A stretch of 40,077 bases of DNA from Eubacteriales bacterium. Its GTDB lineage: Bacteria; Bacillota; Clostridia; Peptostreptococcales; Anaerovoracaceae. The number at the start of each line of letters is the position of its first letter. Position 1 is the stretch's first letter. The stretch spans positions 1-40,077 of the forward strand of contig JAQWBM010000016.1 of the NCBI GenBank assembly GCA_028706405.1, in the 5' to 3' direction. The notes beneath the pieces are model-generated. The model did not search any database. It saw only the letters and a list, made by a program, of their open reading frames with translations, and was not told where the DNA came from. The position numbers were made by a program, and so were the translations under genes. This document shows, in pieces, positions 15,814 through 25,178 of this stretch.

Positions 15814-17214
15814 TTTATATATTATCCGTATCCCCTGAGGGGTATCTTCCAAAGTAATACCTTTCTCCTTAAGTATGTCTCGGATTTCATCTGCTCTTGC
15901 AAAATTCTTTTCTTTTCTGGCTGTCTGACGTTCATCAACCAGCTTCTGGATTTCGTCATCAATTCCGCCGTTGTCCCCCTCTGTTTCCCTAAAAAGCCCC
16001 AAAACTCCTGTCAGTTCGTCTAATAACAATAGGCATTTTTCGGCAAATTCCTTCGTTGTACCTTTTGAGGTCTTTGTATTAATATCTTTGATCAGCTCAA
16101 AAATAACGCTTATGGCATCGGCTGTGTTCAAATCGTCATCCATAGCTGAGATAAACTTTTCTCTGTATTTTTCTAAAGATTCAAGGCTTTTTATTTCCTC
16201 TTCGGTAATATTTCCGGAGCTGTTTTCCACTAAGTGTATCAAATTGTTTTTTGCGTTATGAATTCTGGACAAGGCATTTTTCGACTGTTCCATCAACTCC
16301 TGACTAAAGTTTATGGGATTTCTGTAATGTCCCGAAAGCAAGAAAAAGCGAATTACTTCGCCATCATAATTCTTCAGAATATCACGGACAGTAAAAAAGT
16401 TTCCCTTGGATTTTGACATCTTTTCATTGTCAATGGTGATATATCCGTTATGCATCCAGTAGTTGGCAAAGAGCTTTCCTGTCTGGGCTTCAGTTTGTGC
16501 AATCTCGTTTTCGTGATGAGGAAAGGTTAGATCCTGCCCTCCTGCATGAATATCAATGGTCTCGCCTAAATACTTGGTGGACATGACCGAGCATTCAATA
16601 TGCCATCCGGGTCTTCCCAATCCCCATGGCGATTCCCAGGCAGGCTCATCCGATGCCTTCTGAGCCTTCCAAAGAACAAAATCAAGGGGGTCGTGCTTTT
16701 TTTCACCCACTTCAATGCGTGCTCCGGATTCCAGGTCTTCAATATTTTGTTTGGATAGCTTACCGTAGCCCTCAAAGCTCCTGGTGCTAAAATATACATC
16801 TCCGTCCGCCTCATACGCATGACCTTTCTCGATCAATCTTTGTACAAAGGCGATAATTTCATCCATATTTTCTGTTACTTTGGGATGTACCGTTGCCTTA
16901 TCAACATTTAAGGCCTTTGCATCCTTATAGTATTCTTCAATGTATTTTTCACTGATTTCTTTGGCTGTTACACCCTCTTCTCTGGCTTTATTGATGATCT
17001 TGTCATCAACATCCGTAAAGTTCTGAACAAACTTAACATTCTTTCCCTTGTATGTTAGATACTTTCTCAGGGTATCAAAGACAACGAAAGGTCTTGCGTT
17101 GCCGATATGGAAATAGTTGTATACCGTTGGCCCGCATACATATATCTTCAGTTCATTTTCATCTATGGGAATGAACTCTTCCTTCATCTTTGTTAATGTA
17201 TTGTATATCTTCAT
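15796..17214 (-). CDS. cysS: Cysteinyl-tRNA synthetase
   Basis: A 472-residue class I synthetase charging tRNA-Cys. [20 protein letters not shown] holds the first zinc Cys and the HIGH box. WHIECSVM and [11 protein letters not shown] carry the other zinc ligands, and [11 protein letters not shown] is the KMSKS loop. Its start overlaps the cysE stop by four bases (ATGA), so the two genes form a cysteine synthesis and charging operon. No T-box leader motif is seen upstream of cysE. The 3' end is tail-to-tail with selO. Confidence 0.96.
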   Translation of the reverse strand: MKIYNTLTKMKEEFIPIDENELKIYVCGPTVYNYFHIGNARPFVVFDTLRKYLTYKGKNVKFVQNFTDVDDKIINKAREEGVTAKEISEKYIEEYYKDAKALNVDKATVHPKVTENMDEIIAFVQRLIEKGHAYEADGDVYFSTRSFEGYGKLSKQNIEDLESGARIEVGEKKHDPLDFVLWKAQKASDEPAWESPWGLGRPGWHIECSVMSTKYLGETIDIHAGGQDLTFPHHENEIAQTEAQTGKLFANYWMHNGYITIDNEKMSKSKGNFFTVRDILKNYDGEVIRFFLLSGHYRNPINFSQELMEQSKNALSRIHNAKNNLIHLVENSSGNITEEEIKSLESLEKYREKFISAMDDDLNTADAISVIFELIKDINTKTSKGTTKEFAEKCLLLLDELTGVLGLFRETEGDNGGIDDEIQKLVDERQTARKEKNFARADEIRDILKEKGITLEDTPQGIRIIYKNKELA

Positions 17215-17903
17215 TTTGCTTCCTTTCTAACGCTGTCGTTCATTGTTTCAGGGATCAAGGTATCCTCTTCCCCGATCTCTCTCAGCCTGTTTTCAAGAAT
17301 TAAGATACGCTTGCGCAAGCATTCCAATTCTGCCGCAATTGGGTCAGGCAGATCTGTCTGATTTAAGTCTTCTGTTCTCATATTTCCAATCTTGACTATT
17401 TTGCCGGGGATACCGACGACGGTACTGTGAGCCGGGACTTCTTCCAGTACTACGGAGCCGGCTCCCACCTTGGAATGGTCCCCCACTTTAAAGGGTCCCA
17501 AAACTTTCGCTCCGGAGCTGATTACAACATTGTTGCCAATGGTAGGATGCCTCTTTCCGGTATCCTTTCCTGTCCCTCCAAGAGTTACAGCCTGATAGAT
17601 GGTCACATCGTCACCAATCTCAGTTGTTTCTCCTATTACAACAGCCATTCCATGGTCAATAAAACACCTCCGTCCAATAGTAGCGCCGGGATGGATTTCA
17701 ATACCGGTAAGGAATCTGGCCAATTGGGATAATAATCTGGCAATCAGCTTTAAATTATGTAAATAAAGCCAATGCGCCGGTTTATGAAAAATCAAGGCCC
17801 ATATTCCCGGATAACACAAAAGGACCTCCAGACTGTTTCTTGCAGCCGGGTCACGGTCTAATACAACCTTGATATCTTCTCTTACATCTTTTAAAAACCT
17901 CAT
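17211..17903 (-). CDS. cysE: Serine O-acetyltransferase
   Basis: A 230-residue enzyme making O-acetylserine from serine and acetyl-CoA, the first step of cysteine synthesis. An N-terminal helical part precedes a left-handed beta-helix of hexapeptide repeats: [83 protein letters not shown]. The His and Asp of the catalytic pair lie in the FIDHG region. A short C-terminal coiled-coil-like tail ([20 protein letters not shown]) is a bit longer than in the E. coli type. GGAGAGAGG precedes the start. Co-transcribed with cysS. Confidence 0.95.
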   Translation of the reverse strand: MRFLKDVREDIKVVLDRDPAARNSLEVLLCYPGIWALIFHKPAHWLYLHNLKLIARLLSQLARFLTGIEIHPGATIGRRCFIDHGMAVVIGETTEIGDDVTIYQAVTLGGTGKDTGKRHPTIGNNVVISSGAKVLGPFKVGDHSKVGAGSVVLEEVPAHSTVVGIPGKIVKIGNMRTEDLNQTDLPDPIAAELECLRKRILILENRLREIGEEDTLIPETMNDSVRKEAK

Positions 17904-17948
17904 AAAAGCCTCTCTCCGTTAAATATTATTCACTCGAAAATAAAAACC

Positions 17949-18001
17949 GGGCAGATAATATACCTGCCCAAAATTATACAGTATTTTTTCTTTGGAATCA
18001 A
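17949..18001 (-). promoter_or_regulatory. cysE-cysS promoter with a hairpin at the start site
   Basis: On the minus strand TTGATT (17996-18001) and TATAAT (17973-17978) are 17 bases apart. The predicted start falls at the edge of the inverted repeat CTGCCC (17964-17969) / GGGCAG (17949-17954), so the transcript would begin with this 6-bp hairpin and a T-rich stretch. It could be an operator, a 5' stabilising hairpin, or the terminator of the upstream peptidase gene. These roles are inferred. Confidence 0.6.
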
Positions 18002-18069
18002 AGAATTTATAACGCTTAAGTAGAAAAATTTCGACTGTAGAAGTTTTTCTTACATCTGTGCATCTGTGC

Positions 18070-18162
18070 GTTTCAACGTGGCAGGGGATAATCCCCGCTG
18101 CCTGTGAAAATAAGTTGTACCCGCCGCCTAAAGAGGTGGGGGATATCTTTGTCTCGTTATAA
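18070..18162 (-). repeat. Dispersed palindromic repeat, long copy
   Basis: The minus strand of 18139-18162 is identical over 24 bases to the plus strand at 33773-33796, and 18070-18083 matches 33797-33810 at 13 of 14. Between them this copy has 55 extra bases holding two hairpins: GGGGAT/ATCCCC inside GGCA/TGCC-type arms (18080-18102) and CCCGCC/GGTGGG (18120-18140). The element begins within the last codon of the peptidase gene and includes its stop. Confidence 0.8.
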
Positions 18163-19644
18163 ATAATTCATGGGATTTTGCGGAGCCCCGTTTTTCCTCA
18201 CTTCAAAGTGTAAATGATAGCCGGTAGCTCTTCCTGTTATACCAACAGTTGCTATGGTATCGCCCTTGTTTACAACCTGACCGACTGATACGCCCATTGT
18301 ATTGCAATGCGCGTACCAAGTCTCTAAGCCATTGCCATGGCTCAGTTTTACAATGTTTCCATAAGATCCGGAATAACCCGCAAAGGTTACAACTCCATCA
18401 TCAGCGGCCTTAATAGGAGTGCCTTTTGGATTTCTTAAATCGACGCCTGTATGTCTGCTGCCTCCTCTTGAGCCATAAGCAGATGATATTTCAATACGAC
18501 CCATAGGACTTGATAAGGTACCGCTACCTGTAAAGGTTGAAATAGACTTTGTTCCCTTTAAAGCGACCTGTGCTTTAGGCTCTTCAGTGACTACTGATTC
18601 TACCTCAGTTGATGAAACAAGTACTCCATTTTCTTTTAATATTTCCGATTTTATCTCCCTGACTCCATACACGCCTGCTGTTTTGACTTTTATTTCTCCT
18701 TTGTAGAGGACGCTAGTCGATTCATATACGATGTTAAAATCTATTTTTTCTGTTGCTACTGCCATTTCTTTTGTCAGCACTGTTACATAGGGTTTTGTTT
18801 GATATAAGTTAAGCTGTTGGCCGATTTTCAGCTTATTGGGATCAAACCCCGGATTAGCTTCCTGCAGTTCTGTCGGTGAAATGCCGTTTACATTGGCAAT
18901 ATCCCAAACAGTATCTCCTGACTCTACGGTATATACCCTAGGCTCTTTTGTTCCTGTTAAAATCAGATTCACTGCATCCTCAGGCTTTAACAGATCAGCA
19001 ATATTGACTGCCGCCTGTGTGATGATCACATCTTCCTTGAAACCTGCGCTAATAACTTCTGAGTCCGGTGATAAATATTTATCTTTGACACCATTCAAGA
19101 TACTGTTTGCCTTATCTTCCGTCGATGCTGCCACTACGTTTGCTCCATTTATATTTATTGTCCATGCATTCGCTTTACAGATATCAGACGATAAAATCCT
19201 CTCGGATATTTGTTTTTCTTTTAGAAAGGTTACTTTTTTGTGGCTTATATCGACAGGCTCACATATGATGGCTTCTTCATCGATGATGATTTCCACACCG
19301 TCTGTCCGCTCCGACAAATCTGCCTTGATCTCTTCCAGACTTTGAGTAATCATCCCCGGATCTGAAATGTATCCTGCATTCTTACCTGAAATGGTAAGTT
19401 TGTATACATCGTCTTCCATGTTAAGAAATATTGCGGCGCTTATTACTGCCGCTCCGAGAAGACCAGCACCTACTCCTATTTTTACTTTTTTACCTGCTCT
19501 GCTTAATATATCTATTCTAAAATCAGTTATTTTAGTTTTTATTTTTTCCGCACATTTTGCTTTATTCGTTTTAATTATTGATTTATATTTTACAAAAATT
19601 TCTCGGCAAGACTCTCCATTAAAGCTGTCTTTAAAAAAACTCAT
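18157..19644 (-). CDS. Cell-wall M23 metallopeptidase with LysM and G5-type domains
   Basis: A 495-residue exported peptidoglycan endopeptidase. A cytoplasmic basic region and membrane anchor (residues about 54-72, VKIGVGAGLLGAAVISAAIF) lead to a unique region. Then come LysM near 235-285 (YTVESGDTVWDIANVNGISP ending QLNLYQ), a G5-like beta domain near 290-360, and a C-terminal M23 domain. The zinc ligands are in SRHTGVDL and YHLHFEV, with YAHC in between. It probably cleaves peptide cross-bridges in elongation or sporulation. It is a single-gene unit with its own regulatory region. The last codon and stop lie in a dispersed repeat. Confidence 0.93.
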   Translation of the reverse strand: MSFFKDSFNGESCREIFVKYKSIIKTNKAKCAEKIKTKITDFRIDILSRAGKKVKIGVGAGLLGAAVISAAIFLNMEDDVYKLTISGKNAGYISDPGMITQSLEEIKADLSERTDGVEIIIDEEAIICEPVDISHKKVTFLKEKQISERILSSDICKANAWTININGANVVAASTEDKANSILNGVKDKYLSPDSEVISAGFKEDVIITQAAVNIADLLKPEDAVNLILTGTKEPRVYTVESGDTVWDIANVNGISPTELQEANPGFDPNKLKIGQQLNLYQTKPYVTVLTKEMAVATEKIDFNIVYESTSVLYKGEIKVKTAGVYGVREIKSEILKENGVLVSSTEVESVVTEEPKAQVALKGTKSISTFTGSGTLSSPMGRIEISSAYGSRGGSRHTGVDLRNPKGTPIKAADDGVVTFAGYSGSYGNIVKLSHGNGLETWYAHCNTMGVSVGQVVNKGDTIATVGITGRATGYHLHFEVRKNGAPQNPMNYL

Positions 19645-19752
19645 AAATACTTCTCCTTGATGTTAGGTCAGCGTTACAACTAATTATACCTCCTTGTACA
19701 TCCTTGTACATCTTTTAGATAATTAAAACAGATACCAAGCATATTTGTGTTT

Positions 19753-19758
19753 ATTATA
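19753..19758 (-). promoter_or_regulatory. Candidate -10 of the M23 peptidase gene
   Basis: TATAAT on the minus strand, about 109 bases before the start codon. No good -35 is seen 16-18 bases upstream, as in activator-dependent promoters. The WalR-like box at 19792-19808 lies 33 bases further upstream. A second TATAAT at 19683-19688 is too close to the ribosome binding region. Confidence 0.4.
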
Positions 19759-19791
19759 CGTGAATGTTATCTGTTTTATGACTTAGTAAAT

Positions 19792-19808
19792 ATTACAATA
19801 ATGTTACA
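19792..19808 (-). promoter_or_regulatory. WalR-like box upstream of the M23 peptidase
   Basis: On the minus strand TGTAAC-ATTAT-TGTAAT fits the published WalR (YycF) consensus TGTWAH-N5-TGTWAH at every position. WalR activates cell-wall hydrolase genes in Firmicutes, so the target type agrees. The assignment rests on motif and context only. Confidence 0.6.
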
Positions 19809-19834
19809 GCAAAGTCAATGCCATGATGAGAACT

Positions 19835-19880
19835 TTAACATAATGAACAAAACTTTAACGTAATTAACATAACTTTAACA
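19835..19880 (-). promoter_or_regulatory. Array of five TGTTAA-like half sites
   Basis: Plus-strand TTAACA (19835), TGAACA (19844), TTAACG (19855), TTAACA (19864) and TTAACA (19875) are spaced 9, 11, 9 and 11 bases. On the minus strand 19864-19880 is TGTTAA-AGTTA-TGTTAA, a perfect WalR box. The same spacing also fits PhoP boxes (TTAACA-like repeats). Either way it looks like a binding array for an OmpR-family regulator. Confidence 0.55.
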
Positions 19881-19892
19881 TAGCCCACACAT

Positions 19893-19947
19893 AAAAAAAA
19901 CGCCATAGTGTTTATATTTCAACATTTAAGGCGATTTTCTTTTTTTA
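19893..19947 (-). terminator. Terminator of the cyclophilin gene
   Basis: On the minus strand CGCC (19930-19933) and GGCG (19901-19904) close an AT-rich hairpin. It is followed by eight T residues (19893-19900). The reverse strand also has a T-run after the stem, so it could act in both directions. The stem is short and imperfect inside. Confidence 0.55.
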
Positions 19948-20018
19948 CAAACTATACTGCCTATTCAGCTGTTATAAGTTATGCTTGCAGTGGAAAAGCT
20001 GGGGATGAATGGTGATTA

Positions 20019-20504
20019 TTATTCTTCGTCCTCCATTGTGACTCTCTTCATCATTTGGCTTTTCTTGGGTCTATCTCCCAAATCCCTGGGCGTATTTACA
20101 ATTTTATCCACCGACTCGATCCCTTCGATTACTTTTCCAAAAGCGGCATATTCACCATCCAGATGAGGCGATTTTTCAACCATGATAAAAAATTGTGACC
20201 CGGCGGAATTGGGGTCCATGGTACGTGCCATAGACAGAACACCTCGATCATGCTCTAGACTGTTTTCAAAGCCGTTTGACGAGAATTCCCCTATAATGCT
20301 GTGCCCTGGGCCTCCATTGCCTGTTCCTGTCGGATCGCCGCCCTGGATCATAAATCCTGGTATGACCCTATGGAAAATCACACTATCATAAAAGCCCTTG
20401 TTCACCAGGTCTGTAAAATTCTTCACAGTCTCCGGAGCTGTTTCAGGATACAATTCAGCACGAATAATATCTCTGTTTTCCATTTCAATTCTAACTATTT
20501 TCAC
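20019..20504 (-). CDS. Cyclophilin-type peptidyl-prolyl isomerase
   Basis: A 161-residue cytoplasmic PPIase that speeds proline isomerisation in folding. Motifs: FYDSVIFHRVIPGFMIQGGD with the catalytic Arg, LSMARTMDPNSAGSQFFIM, and HLDGEYAAFGKVIEG, all in the usual order. GTG 20504 is chosen because GGAGG lies six bases upstream; an ATG eight codons earlier lacks one. It has no signal peptide. It lies at the end of the minus-strand cluster running from carD and is followed by a terminator-like hairpin. The 125 bases before it, after the Nudix gene, may hold its promoter. Confidence 0.93.
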   Translation of the reverse strand: MKIVRIEMENRDIIRAELYPETAPETVKNFTDLVNKGFYDSVIFHRVIPGFMIQGGDPTGTGNGGPGHSIIGEFSSNGFENSLEHDRGVLSMARTMDPNSAGSQFFIMVEKSPHLDGEYAAFGKVIEGIESVDKIVNTPRDLGDRPKKSQMMKRVTMEDEE

Positions 20505-20630
20505 ACTTTCCCTCCATATTTCCTTCATTATTATCAGGTATTATCCCATAGGATACTTACTATTAAACATACGCCCATGCGCCGTGACGGGATATGTTCC
20601 TGCAAATCACAGATTTGTGATTTCCTTGCT

Positions 20631-21086
20631 TTATTTACGTATTTTAAAGACCTCGTTTCTATAATACCGCGGCTCCAAGGCTTCCCAAAGCTCCGTTTTG
20701 ATATATTCGGGATATACTCTTTTCAGATTAAGTATCTCTGTTTTACTCAAAAATCTTACTTCCCGGAGCACCTGGCTCGTATCATCAAATTCCGGGTCTG
20801 TTCCCAAACGAAGGCTTCCGCCCGTCCTTTCACCAAGGAAAAAGTTCACAAACCTCTGTCCCCTCTTTTCTGATACTTCTTCCACATGCCACAAGAGCCT
20901 GATGATTCTAGTCTTAAGACCGGTTTCCTCAAATACCTCACGAATGGCTGCTTCTATAGAATTTTCCCCATCTTCGATACCCCCGCCCGGAATCATCCAG
21001 ATATCGTTGCCTTCATGTGTTTGCTTTACCATGAGGATTTTTCCCTCTTCATCGGGTATAATGACCCTTACACCACCTGTCCACAT
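20631..21086 (-). CDS. Nudix hydrolase
   Basis: A 151-residue hydrolase of nucleoside-diphosphate-linked compounds. The full Nudix box is present around residues 33-56: GGGIEDGENSIEAAIREVFE followed by ETGL, matching Gx5Ex7REUxEExGU with the metal-binding glutamates intact. The substrate cannot be told. The C-terminal part (FYLRVYPEYIKTELWEALE-like region) suits ADP-ribose or (d)NTP-type members. It is 53 bases from the chromate transporter gene on the same strand. Confidence 0.88.
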   Translation of the reverse strand: MWTGGVRVIIPDEEGKILMVKQTHEGNDIWMIPGGGIEDGENSIEAAIREVFEETGLKTRIIRLLWHVEEVSEKRGQRFVNFFLGERTGGSLRLGTDPEFDDTSQVLREVRFLSKTEILNLKRVYPEYIKTELWEALEPRYYRNEVFKIRK

Positions 21087-21139
21087 ATTTTACCTGCCTT
21101 TTCCCGGTCTGAGCTTGCTGAACGGTTCAGCGACCTCAA

Positions 21140-21712
21140 TTACCGTATAATAAATGCCCCTGCCAAACCTGCAAAAAGTGTAAGCTTAATGAAACCGACC
21201 TTGAATCTTCCTGCTAATATAATTGTTACGATAAAAAATAATAATGGCACTAAATTGACATAATCACTGATATTGTTAATCAGCTCAACCGGTATAAGAG
21301 GTCCGTTAAAAATCGAAACTTCTGCCAAAAATATAACGGCGGATGCGATCAATCCCACTGTCGCCGGTCTGATTCCATCCAAAACCGCATATAAGGTCTC
21401 GCTCTCCTTAAATTTATTTATAAAATGCATGGCTGTCAATACCATAATAAACGATGGGAGGGCCACTGAGATAGTAGCTATTATTGCTCCTCCAAATCCG
21501 GCATATTGGTACCCTACATAGGTCGCAGCATTTGCAGCGATAGGTCCCGGTGTAACCTGTGATAACGCAACCAGCCTTGAAAACTCAGCCGCAGTCATTA
21601 TTCCGAAATCTTGAATAGCCTGATAAATGAGGGGGAGCATTGCATAACCGCCTCCAAAGCTAAAGATTCCAATCCGGAAAAATATTGTAAAAAGGTTAAA
21701 GAAAGGCATCAT
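21140..21712 (-). CDS. Chromate transporter, half-size ChrA subunit (second of pair)
   Basis: A 190-residue membrane protein with the ChrA domain signature FSFGGGYAMLPLIYQ near the N terminus and LSQVTPGPIAANAATYVGYQ, then several hydrophobic helices. Half-size ChrA proteins occur as adjacent pairs and act together as one transporter, exporting chromate or, in hosts without chromate exposure, probably another oxyanion. Its start overlaps the stop of the preceding half by four bases (ATGA), so the two are translated together. Confidence 0.9.
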   Translation of the reverse strand: MMPFFNLFTIFFRIGIFSFGGGYAMLPLIYQAIQDFGIMTAAEFSRLVALSQVTPGPIAANAATYVGYQYAGFGGAIIATISVALPSFIMVLTAMHFINKFKESETLYAVLDGIRPATVGLIASAVIFLAEVSIFNGPLIPVELINNISDYVNLVPLLFFIVTIILAGRFKVGFIKLTLFAGLAGAFIIR

Positions 21713-22260
21713 TTCGTTTTACGCTTCTTTCTTCGGCACCAGAAGAATGCCAGTCCGGCAAGACCTCCAAAAACAATTGCCCAAATGGCATTGATCCCTG
21801 CAAATACTATTAAGATGAAAGATACAGCGGCAATAAAAATTCCAATCTTTCCTTTAATGACCTGTCTTCCTATCGTAAAGGCCGCCATTGCAATCAAGGC
21901 CACGGATGCTGCTTTGATTCCCTCAAGGGCTCCATTTACATATTGGTTATCATCTATACTGCTCAAAAACAAAAGAATTATTAGAATACTTACAAAGGCA
22001 GGAAGAATTGCTCCCAGGGACGAAACAAAGCTTCCTGCCAGACCTTTCTTTTTATACCCAATATAAATCGCCGTATTGACGGCAATCATTCCGGGCAAAG
22101 ACTGACTTAGGGCAAGGCAGTCAATCATTTCTTCCTCTGTCATCCATTTTTTTTCTTTCACTATTTCACTTTGAATCAATGGAAGCATGGCAAAGCCGCC
22201 TCCAAAGGTGAATGTGCCAACTTTCAAAAAAACGATAAACAGTTCCCAAAGCAGCTTCAT
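21709..22260 (-). CDS. Chromate transporter, half-size ChrA subunit (first of pair)
   Basis: A 183-residue ChrA-domain protein paralogous to the next gene. FTFGGGFAMLPLIQSEIV and LSQSLPGMIAVNTAIYIGY are the corresponding motifs. The end is basic (FFWCRRKKRKTK), opposite in topology to its partner as expected for an antiparallel pair. It starts six bases after the proS stop, so it is in the proS transcript. Confidence 0.9.
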   Translation of the reverse strand: MKLLWELFIVFLKVGTFTFGGGFAMLPLIQSEIVKEKKWMTEEEMIDCLALSQSLPGMIAVNTAIYIGYKKKGLAGSFVSSLGAILPAFVSILIILLFLSSIDDNQYVNGALEGIKAASVALIAMAAFTIGRQVIKGKIGIFIAAVSFILIVFAGINAIWAIVFGGLAGLAFFWCRRKKRKTK

Positions 22261-22266
22261 TTTTCC

Positions 22267-24000
22267 TCATTTTCCCAATTCTGAATTAACGTAAGCTGCT
22301 GCAGCAGACGCCGCATCATTGCCATTTATTTCTGTATTATTCTTATCTTTTCTTAGTTTATACTCCACAATACCTTCGGCGGCTTTTTTCCCAACGGTTA
22401 TCCTAACCGGAATTCCGAGAATGTCGGCATCCTTGAACTTTACTCCCGGACGTTCCTTCCTGTCATCTATCAGGGCGTCAACGCCTTTATTGAGCAGCTC
22501 CTGGTAAATCGACTCCGCCATGGCTTTCTGCACTTCGTCTTCAGAGTTGACAATGGTTACAATGGCATGGTAAGGCGCTACCGGCACAGGCCATATAATA
22601 CCGTTTTCATCATGGTGCTGCTCAACTATAGCTGCCAGTGTCCTCGTTACTCCGATTCCGTAGCAGCCCATAATGATCAATTTTTCCTCCATGTTCTCAT
22701 CTTTATAATAAGCTCCCATTGATTCGCTGTATTTTGTTCCCAGTTTGAAAACCTGACCGACTTCGATACCTCTTGCTATCTTTATCGGTGTTCCGCATAC
22801 CGGGCACTTGTCCCCTGTCTTGATCAGTTTAAGATCAGTAACGATATCGCCTTTATAGTCTCGGTTATAATTAACATTCATAATGTGATGGTCTATTTCG
22901 CAGGCGCCTGCAACAAGATTTTTATGCTCGACCAGTTCGCTGTCTACAATTATTTTACAGTCATGGATACCGACCGGTCCAGTAAAACCGCCTACACAAC
23001 CGGTTGCGGCAGACATCTCATTCTCATCAGCGAATTCTATGGCATGTTCCGGTATATTCAACGCATTAATGAGCTTTGTCATATTCAATTCCCTATCACC
23101 TCTTATGAAAACAGCAACATAACAGTTTCTTTCCTCTGTTGCATCGAATACCTTAAACAGCAGCGCTTTTATTGTCTTTTTCCTGTCTACCTTCAAAAAG
23201 TCCGATACTTCTTCGATTGTCTTGGTGCCCGGAGTTGACACCTTTTCCATAGGCAGTTCAGTTTCCTGTGCCGGTATATCATCAACGCAGGCAGCCCGCT
23301 CCGTAGTGGCCGCCATATCGCAAGTATCACAATATGCGATTTCACTTTCGCCTACATCAGAAAGAGCTGTAAATTCGTGGGAAACACTTCCGCCAATGGC
23401 TCCCGAATCCGCTTCTACAGCACGAAAAGTCAGCCCGCATCGGGTAAATATCTTTTCATACGCATCGTACATTTCACGGTAGCTGTTATCAAGGCTTTCC
23501 CAATCCCGATCAAAGGAATAAGCATCTTTCATGACAAATTCACGGCTTCTCATCAAGCCAAACCGCGGTCTTTTTTCATCCCTGTATTTCGTCTGTATCT
23601 GGTATAGATTCAGCGGAAGCTGACGATATGAGCTTACTTCGCTTCGTACAATATCTGTGAAAATTTCTTCATGAGTCGGACCCAGACAGAAATCCCTTTC
23701 ATTTCTATCCTTTAAACGCCACATTTCCGGACCATAAGCGTACCATCTTCCCGATTCCTGCCAAAGCTCCGCAGGCTGCAAAGCCGACATATGGATTTCC
23801 TGAGCTCCCTTTGCGTCCATTTCCTGACGCACGATTTCTTCTATTTTACGGATTGAACGAAACCCCAAAGGCATAAATCCATAAACTCCGGATACCAGTT
23901 TCCGGATCATCCCTGCACGCAAAAGCCATATATGACTTGGGATTTCCGCTTCATTCGGTACCTCTCTTAATGTTCTTATATACATTTTAGATAGTCTCAT
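22267..24000 (-). CDS. proS: Prolyl-tRNA synthetase
   Basis: A 577-residue bacterial-type class II synthetase. Motif 1 is in [20 protein letters not shown], motif 2 in [20 protein letters not shown], and motif 3 in [16 protein letters not shown]. The INS editing domain is present between motifs 2 and 3 (near residues 220-385), and HVP-type anticodon-binding residues follow ([14 protein letters not shown]). ATG 24000 overlaps the ispDF stop by ATGA and has AAGGAG nine bases upstream. The open frame extends 21 codons upstream without support. No T-box leader is seen. Confidence 0.96.
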   Translation of the reverse strand: MRLSKMYIRTLREVPNEAEIPSHIWLLRAGMIRKLVSGVYGFMPLGFRSIRKIEEIVRQEMDAKGAQEIHMSALQPAELWQESGRWYAYGPEMWRLKDRNERDFCLGPTHEEIFTDIVRSEVSSYRQLPLNLYQIQTKYRDEKRPRFGLMRSREFVMKDAYSFDRDWESLDNSYREMYDAYEKIFTRCGLTFRAVEADSGAIGGSVSHEFTALSDVGESEIAYCDTCDMAATTERAACVDDIPAQETELPMEKVSTPGTKTIEEVSDFLKVDRKKTIKALLFKVFDATEERNCYVAVFIRGDRELNMTKLINALNIPEHAIEFADENEMSAATGCVGGFTGPVGIHDCKIIVDSELVEHKNLVAGACEIDHHIMNVNYNRDYKGDIVTDLKLIKTGDKCPVCGTPIKIARGIEVGQVFKLGTKYSESMGAYYKDENMEEKLIIMGCYGIGVTRTLAAIVEQHHDENGIIWPVPVAPYHAIVTIVNSEDEVQKAMAESIYQELLNKGVDALIDDRKERPGVKFKDADILGIPVRITVGKKAAEGIVEYKLRKDKNNTEINGNDAASAAAAYVNSELGK

Positions 24001-25178
24001 AAACTGATTCTCCTTATTATCAAGACGGATGCCTGTGCTGCGATTCCTTCTTCCCTGCCGCAAAACCCAAGCTTTTCTGTTGTGGTCCCTTTAATATTTA
24101 TTTTATTTTTCTCGATGTTCAGCGCTTCGGATATCCTTATTTTCATCTCATCTATATAAGGAGCTATTTTAGGTCTTTGCGCGATGACCGCAGCGTCGAT
24201 ATTCCCTATACAATATCCTTTTTCCTCCAGCAGCTTTCCGACCCTGGTGAGCAGAAGCAGACTGGATACATCACGATAGTTGTCTTCCCCGTCAGGGAAA
24301 TGGATTCCGATATCGCCCAAAGCAGCCGCACCAAGAAGCGCATCCATGATGGCATGCAACAGCACATCCGCATCAGAATGGCCAAGGAGTCCTTTCTCAA
24401 ACGGAATATCGATTCCTCCAAGAATCAGCTTCCGATCTTGAACCAATTTGTGAACGTCGTAGCCTGTTCCGATACGAATCTCCTTCTGACCTCCCAATAA
24501 AGCTTCTCCAAACACCATATCTTCTACCGTAGTAATTTTGATATTGAAATAATCACCTTTTACAACATACACTTTTTGACCTGTCTTTTCAACAAGAAAA
24601 GCATCATCTGTGCCGTAAATATTCTTTTTGTATGCCTCTTCATAAGCACGTACAAGTAAATTCTTGTGGAATCCCTGGGGAGTCTGCATGGAATAAAGAT
24701 GCTTGCGGTCAAGAGTCCTTATCAGAAAGTTTTCCTTAGCCTCTTTTATGGTATCCTTGACAGAAACAGCCGCGGCTGCGGCTCCATGCGTTTTTGCTGC
24801 TTTTATCGTGCGCAGGATCAGTTCTTCTGAGACAAAGGGCCGTACACCATCATGAACCAGTACCAGCTCTATTTCTCCGGGAAGACGCCGTACAGCATTG
24901 TAAATAGAATCCTGTCTCTCTTTTCCTCCAGGCAGTATCTCATTGATTTTGGACATGAGTCCAAGACCGTCCAATTCAGCCCAGCAACGGTCCATATATT
25001 CCTCATTGGTTACAACCGTAATCAGGTGAACTTCTTTAAGTTCTGCAAAAGCTTTTACAGCCCTCGCAAGAATCGACATTTCTCCCAGTCTTAAATATTG
25101 TTTCGGAAGAGCGCCGCCCATTCTCTTTCCGGAGCCGGCGGCGGCAATTATGACAGCAACTTTATTCTCTCGTGTCAT
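23997..25178 (-). CDS. ispDF: IspDF fusion: MEP cytidylyltransferase / MECDP synthase
   Basis: A 393-residue bifunctional enzyme of the MEP isoprenoid pathway. Residues about 1-230 are IspD ([20 protein letters not shown], then [10 protein letters not shown]), which makes CDP-methylerythritol. Residues about 235-393 are IspF ([41 protein letters not shown]), which makes the cyclic diphosphate. IspE, the step between, is not in the window. ATG 25178 is the natural IspD start and overlaps the end of the upstream PIN/TRAM gene by 17 bases. Fusion of these two domains is known in several bacteria. Confidence 0.95.
   Translation of the reverse strand: MTRENKVAVIIAAAGSGKRMGGALPKQYLRLGEMSILARAVKAFAELKEVHLITVVTNEEYMDRCWAELDGLGLMSKINEILPGGKERQDSIYNAVRRLPGEIELVLVHDGVRPFVSEELILRTIKAAKTHGAAAAAVSVKDTIKEAKENFLIRTLDRKHLYSMQTPQGFHKNLLVRAYEEAYKKNIYGTDDAFLVEKTGQKVYVVKGDYFNIKITTVEDMVFGEALLGGQKEIRIGTGYDVHKLVQDRKLILGGIDIPFEKGLLGHSDADVLLHAIMDALLGAAALGDIGIHFPDGEDNYRDVSSLLLLTRVGKLLEEKGYCIGNIDAAVIAQRPKIAPYIDEMKIRISEALNIEKNKINIKGTTTEKLGFCGREEGIAAQASVLIIRRISL

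Noticed and set aside
17904..18160. T-box or SAM riboswitch before cysE
   Set aside because: No T-box core motif (GGGTGGNACCGCG-like) and no SAM-I signature. The GC hairpins belong to a repeat that also occurs at 33773.
19650..19730. Leader peptide starting MYKDVQGG before the M23 peptidase
   Set aside because: A 26-codon frame exists on the minus strand over a GATGTACAAG direct repeat, but it has no ribosome binding site of its own and overlaps the real start.
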